Source of the DNA: Victivallales bacterium
Lineage (GTDB): Bacteria > Verrucomicrobiota > Lentisphaeria > Oligosphaerales > Oligosphaeraceae
DNA: 60,686 nt
Reading direction: 5' to 3'
Assembly (NCBI GenBank): GCA_017963875.1
Contig: JAGCTA010000370.1
Coordinates: forward strand, 1 to 60,686
Shown here: one piece after another, positions 17,401 through 25,224 of the stretch
How positions within the stretch are numbered: position 1 is the first letter of the stretch
Layout: each line of letters opens with the position of its first letter
Notes under the pieces: model-generated
The model's database searches: none
Told to the model about the DNA's origin: nothing
The model's input: only the letters and a program-made list of their open reading frames with translations
Made by a program: the position numbers and the translations under genes

Positions 17401-17906
17401 CGTTCATCAACGGTCAGAGAACACTTCAAGGCCAAATCTGACAGATTCAAACTGGCTTTCTTCCCTTCAGAATTCATGAGTTCGACGCTGCCCCTGTCAA
17501 CTCCCAAAGCCTGCGGGAAGAACTCCAAATTAACAAGATCATCCAAATCAAGGTAAACAATAATGTGTTCGGCCACCACACGGACATTGCCCGCAGGTGT
17601 CACTGTCGTGCATTTAGTATTATGCAGGACAATACCACGGAACAATCCGCACTGAATCTTGTCGAAGGAAACCGATAATTCCTTGGTCTGGATGCGTTCT
17701 TGAATCTTGCGGCACCACCCTTCTGGAATGCCGAACCATTCAAAATACAAATCCACCGCCAATAAAAGCACCCCAAATGGAATGGCAACGCGAGTGACCA
17801 GGAGCCCGCACCAGTGGCAGATTGTCAAGATGATATGCCACACGCTTCGCCTGTTTTTCACTTTCGCGCAGTCACTTTCTGATCTTGTATCATTTTCTTT
17901 GGACAA
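14448..17906 (-). CDS. AsmA-like/TamB-related envelope protein
   Basis: 1152 residues with one N-terminal membrane segment (about residues 25-50) followed by a long, repetitive beta-rich region and a C-terminal AsmA-like domain (roughly residues 1000-1152, with GQGNVKITEGELWNVPIL and NGNGEYRW). Such proteins are anchored in the inner membrane, span the periplasm as a hydrophobic groove, and are thought to move phospholipids toward the outer membrane. A lysine- and glutamate-rich linker near residues 975-1000 separates the parts. The start is a TTG at 17906 with GGAAGG suitably upstream; no in-frame ATG was seen upstream. The ceramidase-domain gene follows after 94 bases. Confidence 0.8.
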   Translation of the reverse strand: MSKENDTRSESDCAKVKNRRSVWHIILTICHWCGLLVTRVAIPFGVLLLAVDLYFEWFGIPEGWCRKIQERIQTKELSVSFDKIQCGLFRGIVLHNTKCTTVTPAGNVRVVAEHIIVYLDLDDLVNLEFFPQALGVDRGSVELMNSEGKKASLNLSDLALKCSLTVDERLVANGKCTGFGLPLELSVGFTDGRRTLKKLLKEKSPEPTVIDKELQEKVSRIVEQLQKLSLPADGSSRMKVTLNGPMEKLGKWKYKGFIHLRGARWDGLQIPYCSTVFHGNTQIFSVDDIQLWLGRADSLSGDADLFIGDREFQAHCSGKLTRSSLEYLVNSVRTVIYDKEMAVSLNELPWNDMSFKAECKRSAMTLEDLDASVRCDFSEADYGVIGRGSAYISASLQKSVLKVDKAEVLLSSVQREGVSFEGNWNLKTGLAEAALDGKMNIRRRLSELGVSLPVSLVSLSDAPCEIMMTLAIENGNLNEMSLAGKMVQPGGQLLGVDCSKVILPFKYEQSEGKVFVDRLLVVRSSKGDMDDETEDERNAVMGLKASCDIMSAIKKNEVDVDIMLDLKGREDEQGPWEMALTYGGHITWKSQGNILSFKGEGTMFPERVYREYLRRYDIDESNMLMHIDCSAGQPAAFSLDFPETSLNDGKRWTLTGNLSFGKVCFNGLDAEKVTCDNFTINSNDCMFKNIHLLTNDDDATFDLHVVYSPLTLTFSNSWLDGKPEIIGKFFPDNIVGGFYSNIFKDITWNKGIRPHIQMPKLVYTYGDHQWRVFCDGIYANVHDIRYRDLKIDEATVIVSLDLPSSVSLEPVNIRFNDKAWGGVRGKVELQLLGTKQCRFQVYDTLMGVDIKKALEGVLPELSEKISDLSISEDCILSCTGSLFLDGEPRLHIEGTLKAKEISYRDFSLQNVIMGWSYDDGDIQWDIKEAEFFKGQVRTRGHYDMMREQGKMLVLFNDMSLDELLAKAPSETEKEEMTPDKKPEAPSKQKKTGTYKGNVSGELQMDILHEWAGRPLHLNGQGNVKITEGELWNVPILSKLGKIIASASLGKVSSTLGQISEAEAKFDFNGVNVSVSQIHTNGTIISLNGNGEYRWIDDVNNGLLHFWINVVPVKDVKLLSFLLSPLTGMFQAELMGTLKENTWKIRTFIDKIF

Positions 17907-18082
17907 GGTCGAATCCCTTCCTTGAATTAATTGTTCGAACGTTTTTTTGTTATATTGAGTATATCTGTCTCAGACAACTATAATCGCCATTTTGATAATA
18001 TACAACACGACTTCTTCATAACTAGGAATTTGCCCATAAAAAAGATATCGTATTTAAAAAGGAATCTGTTTGTCTCATTCTA

Positions 18083-18110
18083 TTGACAATTCTGCAAATG
18101 CGGTTATTGT
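18083..18110 (+). promoter_or_regulatory. Candidate promoter of the kinase-fabI-folC-sigma operon
   Basis: A perfect TTGACA (18083-18088) and TATTGT (18105-18110) are 16 bases apart, 43 bases before the kinase ATG. The rest of the 247-base divergent gap (17907-18153) is AT-rich and shows no other feature besides the AsmA-like gene's ribosome-binding site. Confidence 0.5.
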
Positions 18111-18153
18111 GTAGTATTGTACAAATCAACTGTATCAGAGTTTCATCAGACGA

Positions 18154-19110
18154 ATGAAAAAACTTCCTTCTTCAAAACAATTCGAGCAAAACTGGTCGCA
18201 AGGTGTCATCCAATGCCCTGAATGCGGCACGGCTAATAATATCTCCGACCTGACTCTGCTTGCTTTTAATCCATGCAAAAAATGCGGAAAATCTTTCTTT
18301 GCCGCGAAGAAAATCTCCTCGTTTTTCCTGTTTGAGCCCGCAGGCGGTGGCGGAATGGGTTCTGTCTATAAGGCGGTATCCACCGAATTCCCCAATCGAC
18401 TGATTGCCGTAAAACTCCTGTCACGAGAAGATTGCAACAAGCCGACGAATGTCAAGGCACTGCTGAATGAAGCACGGATCAGTTCACTTTTCAAAGAATC
18501 GCAGTACATTGCCGCTTGTCTCGACGCGGGCTTTGACAACGGCGAATATTTCACGGCAATGGATTTCATTGAAGGCGAACGGCTTGACAAAATGATTGAA
18601 CGGCTGGGACACATCCCAGAAAAGCAACTCCTTCCTCTTGTCAAGCATCTTCTTGCCGCTGAACAGCATATCTTTCGTCTGGGATATCTTTTCAGGGACC
18701 TGAAGCCCGAAAACATCATCATCACGCCAAACGGCTATGCAGTCTTGCTTGACTTCGGCCTCTGCATTCCTCGAACACAGGCCTTGAACGCAGGAGACGA
18801 ATATGTTTCAGGTTCGCCATATTACATTCCACCAGAACGTCTTCTCGGACAGCCCGAAGATGCGCGGTCTGAAATCTACAGCCTTGGCATGATCATGTAT
18901 TTCGCCTTGACTGGCAAAACATACTACAATGCCGATGAGGCGAATGCACTTGCCAAACGCCATCTCTCCACACTGCGAATCGCCAATGAGACAAAAATGC
19001 AGGGCATCTCGCCCAATCTAGCCAAAGTCCTTGTTTCCATGATTTCGCAGACGCCAGACAGCAGACCTGCTTCTTTTATCGAACTCTACAACATCATCGA
19101 CAAACTTTGA
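18154..19110 (+). CDS. Ser/Thr protein kinase with N-terminal zinc ribbon
   Basis: 318 residues. A zinc ribbon (CPEC and CKKC pairs, about residues 22-50) precedes a complete Hanks-type kinase domain (from about residue 62): Gly-rich loop GGGGMGSVY, Lys in IAVKLL, catalytic loop FRDLKPENI (His of the usual HRD replaced by Phe), LDFGL and PPERL. Catalytic Lys, Glu and Asp residues are present, so it should be active. There is no membrane segment, so it is cytoplasmic. fabI follows after 14 bases, and a second kinase closes the same operon. Substrates are unknown; the linked sigma factor or metabolic enzymes are candidates. Confidence 0.9.
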   Translation: MKKLPSSKQFEQNWSQGVIQCPECGTANNISDLTLLAFNPCKKCGKSFFAAKKISSFFLFEPAGGGGMGSVYKAVSTEFPNRLIAVKLLSREDCNKPTNVKALLNEARISSLFKESQYIAACLDAGFDNGEYFTAMDFIEGERLDKMIERLGHIPEKQLLPLVKHLLAAEQHIFRLGYLFRDLKPENIIITPNGYAVLLDFGLCIPRTQALNAGDEYVSGSPYYIPPERLLGQPEDARSEIYSLGMIMYFALTGKTYYNADEANALAKRHLSTLRIANETKMQGISPNLAKVLVSMISQTPDSRPASFIELYNIIDKL

Positions 19111-19124
19111 GTTAATCATCCCTC

Positions 19125-19934
19125 ATGTCATATTTGCGACTGGAAGACAGAAACATCGTTGTCCTCGGAGTAGCCAACCGCCGCTCCGTCGCATGGGCGA
19201 TTGCGCATACGCTTCAGGAAGAAGGGGCGTCGCTTCTCTATGTTTTCAAAGACCAGCAATTACTTGAGAAAAACCGCCAACTTATTGGAAACGACGCCCC
19301 CGCCATTGTCTGCAATGTGGAATCGGACGAAGACATCGCGGCACTTCAGGCAAATGTCAAAAAGCATTTTCCAATTGTGCATGGTCTGGTCCATTCCATC
19401 GCATTCGCAAACTACAGCGAGGGATTGAAGCTTTTCCACCAGACCTTAAAACGCGATTTTCTGCAAGCACTGGACATTTCATGCTTCTCCCTGGTCAATG
19501 TCGCAAATGCCCTGTCCTCCCTTCTGGCACCTGATGCCTCCATTGTCACTATCAGCATATCGACGACGCGCATGGCATCCGAAAACTATGGCTACATGGG
19601 GCCAATCAAGGCCGCACTGGATTCCACCGTGGTCTTCCTCGCCAAGTCCCTTTCGCAAGAGGCTTCGCCAAGAATACGCGTCAACGCTGTCGGTCCATCA
19701 CTTCTCAAAACATCATCCTCCGCGGGCATCCCTGGCTACATTGATGCTTATCTTTACGCTGAGAAGGTCATTCCAAGACATGAGGCAATTACCACCGATG
19801 AAGCCGCCCAGGCTGTTGTCTTTCTGCTTTCTCCACGTTCAAGCGGAATCAATGCGCAAACTATCGTCGTGGATGCTGGCATGTCAATAAATTATTTTGA
19901 CCGTAATATCATTCAGAAAGCCATCAAACCATAA
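19125..19934 (+). CDS. fabI: Enoyl-[acyl-carrier-protein] reductase
   Basis: 269 residues. FabI carries out the last reduction in each round of type II fatty-acid synthesis with NADH. It shows the FabI-type N-terminal nucleotide site VLGVANRRSVAWAIA, the HSIAFAN stretch, and the active-site Tyr-x6-Lys in NYGYMGPIKAAL. The C-terminal VVDAGMSI matches the family end. It is probably the essential enoyl reductase, and its presence predicts a target for diazaborine- or triclosan-type inhibitors. The position in an operon with two kinases and folC is unusual. Confidence 0.92.
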   Translation: MSYLRLEDRNIVVLGVANRRSVAWAIAHTLQEEGASLLYVFKDQQLLEKNRQLIGNDAPAIVCNVESDEDIAALQANVKKHFPIVHGLVHSIAFANYSEGLKLFHQTLKRDFLQALDISCFSLVNVANALSSLLAPDASIVTISISTTRMASENYGYMGPIKAALDSTVVFLAKSLSQEASPRIRVNAVGPSLLKTSSSAGIPGYIDAYLYAEKVIPRHEAITTDEAAQAVVFLLSPRSSGINAQTIVVDAGMSINYFDRNIIQKAIKP

Positions 19935-19987
19935 TTCTCCTCCAATATTGGAGCAATTCACACTTGTCACAAGGAGCAAAGAAAACT

Positions 19988-20287
19988 ATGCTGAAACTGA
20001 TCGAATCCGCATTCCTCATGGGCTTGGGCGCGACAAGCCTGACCGTCAAAAAGGCCGAAGAATTCGTCAACAAAGCCATTTCCGACAAGGAAATCACCAA
20101 AGAAGAAGGCAACCAGCTTCTCAAGACAATCCTTGACGAAGGGAAAAAATCTGAAGAAGAACTCAAAGCCAAAATTGATGAACTCATTTCCAGCCGCGGC
20201 GAATCCATCCTGACTACTTACAAGAAAGTCCAGGACCTTGAAGCACGAGTCGCCGCCCTGGAGGCAAAACTCGGAGAAAAAGCCTGA
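19988..20287 (+). CDS. Small coiled-coil phasin-like protein
   Basis: 99 residues: a short hydrophobic N-terminal helix (MLKLIESAFLMGLGAT), then a charged region (KAEEFVNKAISDKEITKEEG) and a coiled-coil C-terminus (DLEARVAALEAKLG). This layout resembles polyhydroxyalkanoate granule-associated (phasin, PhaI/PhaF-type) proteins, which coat storage granules. No polymer synthase is in the window, so that role is not supported by context. The start at ATG 19988 is chosen from AAGGAG at 19971-19976; an in-frame TTG at 19964 has no such site. It lies between fabI and folC. Confidence 0.7.
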   Translation: MLKLIESAFLMGLGATSLTVKKAEEFVNKAISDKEITKEEGNQLLKTILDEGKKSEEELKAKIDELISSRGESILTTYKKVQDLEARVAALEAKLGEKA

Positions 20288-20331
20288 TTTTTTAGACGAA
20301 TCGACTTGGGGCAAGGAGAGCCTGCAGCATC

Positions 20332-21561
20332 ATGCGCGACCTCATTCCATCTGAAGAAGAGCGGTTCTTTGAACTGTTCAAAGAATACTTTGACCTTGAA
20401 AAAAACGTCGTGGCGCAACATACGCCTGAAAACTACACCCTTGAGCGGATGACGCCTTTGGCGGAAGTGGCTGGACATCCAGAGGCGCGCCTTCGTATCA
20501 TCCACATCGCGGGGACAAAGGGAAAAGGTTCCACAAGCCACTTTATTTCCGCATTGCTGCAGGCATCTGGTCATTCTGTCGGGTTGTTCACAAGCCCGCA
20601 TCTTGCCACTGTACGAGAACGGTTTCAACTCAACAATGAACTCATCTCATATGACATGCTCATGTCAGCGTCAAAGGAGTTCATCAATAAACTTCATCAG
20701 AAAAAACTGACGCCGTCGCTTTTCGAGATTTTCACTGTCATGGCATTGAAGATTTTCGCGGACAACGGCATGGAATATGCCGTTATGGAAACTGGCATTG
20801 GAGGTCTGCTTGATGCCACAAACTACGTTCCTGCCGCAGAATGCTGTGCCATCACCCCTGTGTCGTTTGACCATACGGCGCTGCTTGGCAATACGATAGA
20901 GAAAATTGCCTCGCAAAAGGCTGGCATTATCAAAAAGAACACCCCTGTCGTTATTGCCAAACAACCATATTCAGCTGCGGACAATGTCATTGTAAAAAGA
21001 GCGGAGGAATTAGGCGCCCCCGTCGTTCGCCCCATGGAATTAGCCGTCTCCAATGATTTTCTGCCATCTGGGATGCCTCCATTCTTATACGAGAATTTCA
21101 CGACGGCCATGGCAGTCATGAACACTTTAAAACTCCGCCCAGACCCAACGCAGTTTCATGTCCCGCAACTCAGGGCACGATGCGAAGTGGTCCACCAGAA
21201 CCCTCTGGTCATTCTGGATGCCGCACATAACGCCGATTCCATGGGCCATCTTGTCCAAGCGCTTAAGACACTCTACCCGACAATCCATTTTACCGTGATT
21301 CTTGCGTCCGTACAAGGAAAGGACATCCATGGCATTGTGACGGAACTAGCCAAACTGAAACCTGATATCATCCTTACGAATCCACACACGCCAAGGACGT
21401 CAGCGCTTCCGCAACTCCAAAAAGAATGCGCCGACGCAAAACTCAATGTCGTTCAGGTCATCCCTGAACTCACTTCAGTAGAGCAACTGCCCCAAGACAA
21501 ACCTCTTGTTTTCACGGGATCGTTCTTCACCGCTGTCATCGGCGAGTCTTTCTTCAACTGA
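20332..21561 (+). CDS. folC: Folylpolyglutamate/dihydrofolate synthase
   Basis: 409 residues. FolC adds glutamate to dihydropteroate and/or folates in an ATP-dependent step. The Mur-ligase-type P-loop is AGTKGKGSTS (about residues 62-71), followed by the family motifs LFTSPHL, ETGIGGLLDATN and PVSFDHTALLG, and the C-terminal domain with ILDAAHNADS. Length is normal. An AAGGAGAG ribosome-binding site precedes the ATG. It is 44 bases after the phasin-like gene and 28 bases before the sigma-factor gene. Confidence 0.93.
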   Translation: MRDLIPSEEERFFELFKEYFDLEKNVVAQHTPENYTLERMTPLAEVAGHPEARLRIIHIAGTKGKGSTSHFISALLQASGHSVGLFTSPHLATVRERFQLNNELISYDMLMSASKEFINKLHQKKLTPSLFEIFTVMALKIFADNGMEYAVMETGIGGLLDATNYVPAAECCAITPVSFDHTALLGNTIEKIASQKAGIIKKNTPVVIAKQPYSAADNVIVKRAEELGAPVVRPMELAVSNDFLPSGMPPFLYENFTTAMAVMNTLKLRPDPTQFHVPQLRARCEVVHQNPLVILDAAHNADSMGHLVQALKTLYPTIHFTVILASVQGKDIHGIVTELAKLKPDIILTNPHTPRTSALPQLQKECADAKLNVVQVIPELTSVEQLPQDKPLVFTGSFFTAVIGESFFN

Positions 21562-21589
21562 CAATCCCCTTTAAAAAACGCGTACCATC

Positions 21590-22150
21590 ATGGCTTTCAT
21601 TACTAGACCCAGCTTGCTTAATCGCATTAAAGAAGGCGATGAAATCTCATGGTACGATTTCTATGACACCTATAAGCCGCTCATCTGGCTCATGGGCACG
21701 GATTATTCCCTCACACAAACAGAAAAGGAAGACCTTGTCCAGAATGTCATGACGGATTTTTTCAATGTCCAGGGAAAATTCACCTACGACCCCGCAAAAG
21801 GATCATTCCGCAGCTATTTCAGAATGATTATCAAGGCCAGAATCTTCAAGACATTGAAAGCACGAAACAATACTGACGACGATGTCGATGTCGAAAATCT
21901 TGACATCCCCGACGATTCTTCAAATGAAGAGGAAGAATGGCAGGCGTTTGCTTTCTCGCAGGCATTGAATGAGGTACAGAATACCCTTGACGCAAGGCAG
22001 GTTCAGACCTTTATTCGGTGCAAGCTGGAGGGGCAGAAACCAACAGATGTCGCAAAATCCTACGGTGTCTCTTTGGCTACAGTCTATAATGACTGTAATT
22101 TTGTCATGAAGAAAATAACTGAAATCATCAAAAACTCAGATCTTCTATGA
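21590..22150 (+). CDS. ECF-type RNA polymerase sigma factor
   Basis: 186 residues. Region 2 includes FYDTYKPLIWLMG and the acidic QTEKEDLVQNVMTDFF segment. A short acidic linker rich in Asp and Glu (about residues 100-118) separates it from region 4, a helix-turn-helix with KPTDVAKSYGVSLATVYND. It lacks a neighbouring anti-sigma gene. Instead its last bases overlap the start of a Ser/Thr kinase (ATGA), as in the kinase-linked ECF groups known from planctomycetes. The inference is that phosphorylation, rather than a sequestering anti-sigma factor, controls it. Regulon unknown. Confidence 0.88.
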   Translation: MAFITRPSLLNRIKEGDEISWYDFYDTYKPLIWLMGTDYSLTQTEKEDLVQNVMTDFFNVQGKFTYDPAKGSFRSYFRMIIKARIFKTLKARNNTDDDVDVENLDIPDDSSNEEEEWQAFAFSQALNEVQNTLDARQVQTFIRCKLEGQKPTDVAKSYGVSLATVYNDCNFVMKKITEIIKNSDLL

Positions 22151-23052
22151 CAGACATCCAGAAGCAAATCTCTGAACTTCTCAAGGATATCGTCATTACA
22201 CAGCAGTGTGGACGTGGCGGATTCGGCTATGTCTTTCTTGCCGATGACATCACACTCGCCCGAAAAGTCGCGGTCAAGGCAATTGAAAAAAACAAAGCGG
22301 ACAACTTCAAACAAGAATACCACGGTCTCATGACCTATTGCTCAGCAATCCACTCACATGCCAACCTACTGACGATTCATTATGCCGCGCAAAACGACAA
22401 ATTGCTTGCCTATACAATGGAACTCGCTGACAACGCGGCAAATTCCATGGACAACTACGTCCCTGACACGCTTGCTTACCGATTGGGCAAAGTCCAACGG
22501 TTTTCCCCAGAAACAATCCGTATGATTGTCAATGGACTGCTGGATGGACTTCAGGAACTCCACAACGCGGGACTCGCACACAGGGACATTAAGCCAGAAA
22601 ACATCCTTTTTGTCAACAGTGTCCCAAAATTGGCAGATTTTTCAATCATGACAAAGGCTGACGACCCATTGAACGCAGGGACAAAGAGTTATGTCCCGCA
22701 GACCATTGATTCTACGATGGATTCCAAAGCCCTTGGTATCGACCAGGATTTGTATGCCCTTGGAAAGACCGTCTATATGATGTTTTCTGGGCAGTTCTCC
22801 CACGATTTCCCTTACCTGCGTTCCGATTTACTTGATACCGAATTCGGCAAGCGCCTCAACCAGTTTTTGCTTTTCGCATGTTCAAACAATCCTGATGAAC
22901 GCTTTCGCTCCGTCCAGGAATTCCGACATAGTTTCAACCAATGTTATGACGACCTCTCCTTCACCCATTCGCTGCTTTTCCGAATCGCCTCATTCATTCT
23001 CGCTCTTGCAGCAATGGCGCTGATCATCCTGCTGACATTACGAAACCATTGA
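22147..23052 (+). CDS. Tail-anchored Ser/Thr protein kinase
   Basis: 301 residues. The Hanks-type kinase domain starts at about residue 15, with the Gly loop GRGGFGYVF, Lys in KVAVKAI, the complete catalytic loop HRDIKPEN, and a DFS triplet where DFG is usual. A single membrane segment at the extreme C-terminus (about residues 275-297) leaves only a few residues beyond it, so the kinase domain should face the cytoplasm with no outside sensor. Its ATG overlaps the sigma-factor stop, which implies coupled translation and a functional pair. A weak hairpin follows. Confidence 0.9.
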   Translation: MTDIQKQISELLKDIVITQQCGRGGFGYVFLADDITLARKVAVKAIEKNKADNFKQEYHGLMTYCSAIHSHANLLTIHYAAQNDKLLAYTMELADNAANSMDNYVPDTLAYRLGKVQRFSPETIRMIVNGLLDGLQELHNAGLAHRDIKPENILFVNSVPKLADFSIMTKADDPLNAGTKSYVPQTIDSTMDSKALGIDQDLYALGKTVYMMFSGQFSHDFPYLRSDLLDTEFGKRLNQFLLFACSNNPDERFRSVQEFRHSFNQCYDDLSFTHSLLFRIASFILALAAMALIILLTLRNH

Positions 23053-23066
23053 ACTTGAGAACAGGC

Positions 23067-23091
23067 ATAGAGCATTTGGGAAACGCTCTAT
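23067..23091 (+). terminator. Weak rho-independent terminator after the kinase
   Basis: ATAGAGC (23067-23073) and GCTCTAT (23085-23091) form a 7-bp stem around an 11-base loop, followed by TTTG. It is a modest hairpin that would end the kinase-to-kinase operon before the glycosidase-like gene. Confidence 0.4.
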
Positions 23092-23162
23092 TTGCCATAT
23101 TGCTCCTTTTCCGATTCCAAAAACAATTCACCAAAAACCTTCATATATCAAACGGAGACATC

Positions 23163-25136
23163 ATGAAACATTTTTTAATTGCACTTCTTTCGATTAGCAG
23201 TGTCGTTTACGCGCAACTGGGCGTCAATCTCGTCAAAAACCCGAGTTTCGAGAAACTGGACGCCGATGGCTATCCCGCATACTGGTCCAAGATGCCCGAA
23301 ACGTTCAAGTCGGCTACAGATAACAAATTCGACGGAGAACGCAGCATCATGTACTACAACAAGACACAGGGGAAATATCAGTTCGTGACGCAGCAGATTC
23401 CAGCGAAGCCTGGCCGAACCTACGAATATACTATCTACACGAAACTGGTGAACGTGGCCGACACGCCGAAATCCAGACCGAGCATCTTCCTGGAGTATTG
23501 GAACAATGGAAAATACATCGGCGGAAAATACGCCAGCACACAAATTTCCCTCAATACCGACTGGGTAAAACTCGTCGGAACAACCACCATCCCCATGGAT
23601 GCGAAAAACATCAGCGTCGGTTTCCGCGCCGTTCCAAGCGGCACAGCCTCAGCAGAGATCTGGTTTGACAAATGCTCCGTCGTCGAGGTCGAAGGCACAT
23701 ACATTGATGATTTCTCGACCACAGGCACTTACCGCGACACCGCTGACGGAGGCATCGTCACTATTTACCAGCCCACAGGCTCTGCAATGAAACTGATGTC
23801 TCCAGAAGTGCAGAAAACCACAAGCATGGAACTCATCAACCACGACGGCAAGACCATCCTGACGCTGTCGCCCGCCACCATCCAAGACGAATTCATGACG
23901 TTCACGTTTGATTCGGGTAAACTCCCGACAGGCACGTATACCATGCACGGCTCATTCACAAACAAGGAAACAGGAAAGACATACACTAGCAACGCCACGT
24001 TCAAGAAGGTTGACAAACTGCCACCATATAAAACCTATATCGACGAGCATCAACGGATGATCGTTGACGGCAAGCCGTTCTTCCCGCTCGGCATGTATTT
24101 CTCCACCGTCAATAAAAAGATTCTTGAACCATATATTGGCACCAAGTTCAACTGCCTCATGCCCTATCATCCGCCGACCACGCGGGAAATGTTCGACTAC
24201 CTCCATGAAAACAACCTGAAACTGTTCTATTCCATTAAAGGCTGCGTCAGCGTCCGCAAGCATGATCCCGTTGCCACGGAAAAGCGCCAGGCGGAGGGCA
24301 TCGCAATGCTCGACAAGTGGAAACATCATCCAGCCATCGCCGCATGGTACATCAACGATGAGCTCGCCGCTGAGTTCGTCAACGACGCTATCCTATACCG
24401 AAGAAAATGCGAAGAGCACGATCCGATGAGACCGACTTGGACAGTCCTCTGCACGCCGTCAGATTTCCGAAAGTTCCTACCCGCCACAGAAATCCTTGGC
24501 GGCGACCCCTATCCAATTCCCGAAGGCAAGCCTGATTCCGCATTCAGATCCACACGCGATGCGAAAGCCGCCGTCATGGGCTCAAAGATGATCATTCAGG
24601 TCCCGCAGGTCTTCTGCTGGGGTCATTATTGGGTAAACTACGGCTACTCAAAGGAGAAATGCGCCAACTGCCGCAGACCGTCCTACCAAGAGATGGACGC
24701 TATGTCATGGATGTGCATCGCAGGCGGTGCCAACGGCCTCATTTACTATTCCTATTTCGACATACTGCGGCGTGACAAGGCAACGGATATCCTCCCTGCC
24801 ATTTCCTTCGATGAGCATTTCGGCGAGTGCAAGCAGATTGCCGAACGCATCATGGCGCACGAGAAAGTGCTGCTCTCCACTGGCAAGCCTCTAGCCTACA
24901 CCATCGTTGCCAATGACAAAGATGACGTCATCTTCAGGCCATACGGACTCGATGGCGTTACATGGCTGCTCGCGGTCAATACGTCCAGCGACGCGCCTCG
25001 AACATTCACTTTGGACATGGAGCGCCCCGTCCAACTGCAGGGCGTTTCTTTGAGTTCACCAGTAATCACCGTCGATGGGAAAACTGTCAGCGCGACTCTT
25101 CAGCCGCTTGAATCCGTCTTCATCCAATTGAAATAA
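23163..25136 (+). CDS. Secreted glycosidase-like protein with N-terminal CBM
   Basis: 657 residues. A signal peptide (MKHFLIALLSISSVVYA) is followed by a carbohydrate-binding-like beta-sandwich starting NLVKNPSFEKL (about residues 22-180), a linker domain, and a TIM barrel opening IVDGKPFFPLGMY (about residue 300). Strand 4 ends WYINDE with Glu400, the expected acid/base, and strand 6 has GGDPYPI with Asp448. It is a distant relative of the three tandem proteins at 4.7-12.1 kb, but keeps the catalytic Glu that they have replaced. The start at ATG 23163 follows ACGGAGA; the frame is open further upstream. Expected periplasmic or secreted; substrate unknown. Confidence 0.82.
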   Translation: MKHFLIALLSISSVVYAQLGVNLVKNPSFEKLDADGYPAYWSKMPETFKSATDNKFDGERSIMYYNKTQGKYQFVTQQIPAKPGRTYEYTIYTKLVNVADTPKSRPSIFLEYWNNGKYIGGKYASTQISLNTDWVKLVGTTTIPMDAKNISVGFRAVPSGTASAEIWFDKCSVVEVEGTYIDDFSTTGTYRDTADGGIVTIYQPTGSAMKLMSPEVQKTTSMELINHDGKTILTLSPATIQDEFMTFTFDSGKLPTGTYTMHGSFTNKETGKTYTSNATFKKVDKLPPYKTYIDEHQRMIVDGKPFFPLGMYFSTVNKKILEPYIGTKFNCLMPYHPPTTREMFDYLHENNLKLFYSIKGCVSVRKHDPVATEKRQAEGIAMLDKWKHHPAIAAWYINDELAAEFVNDAILYRRKCEEHDPMRPTWTVLCTPSDFRKFLPATEILGGDPYPIPEGKPDSAFRSTRDAKAAVMGSKMIIQVPQVFCWGHYWVNYGYSKEKCANCRRPSYQEMDAMSWMCIAGGANGLIYYSYFDILRRDKATDILPAISFDEHFGECKQIAERIMAHEKVLLSTGKPLAYTIVANDKDDVIFRPYGLDGVTWLLAVNTSSDAPRTFTLDMERPVQLQGVSLSSPVITVDGKTVSATLQPLESVFIQLK

Positions 25137-25224
25137 CCTCCCATGCACACTGAACGGCTCGTCCTTGCCTCTGGGGCGAGGTTAAGTCTTCTGACTTTTC
25201 CTGTATTCAAACACAATAGTTTCC

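Noticed and set aside
19988..20287. Polyhydroxyalkanoate storage cluster around the phasin-like gene
   Set aside because: No PhaC, PhaA or PhaB homolog lies in the window. The protein is kept only as phasin-like.
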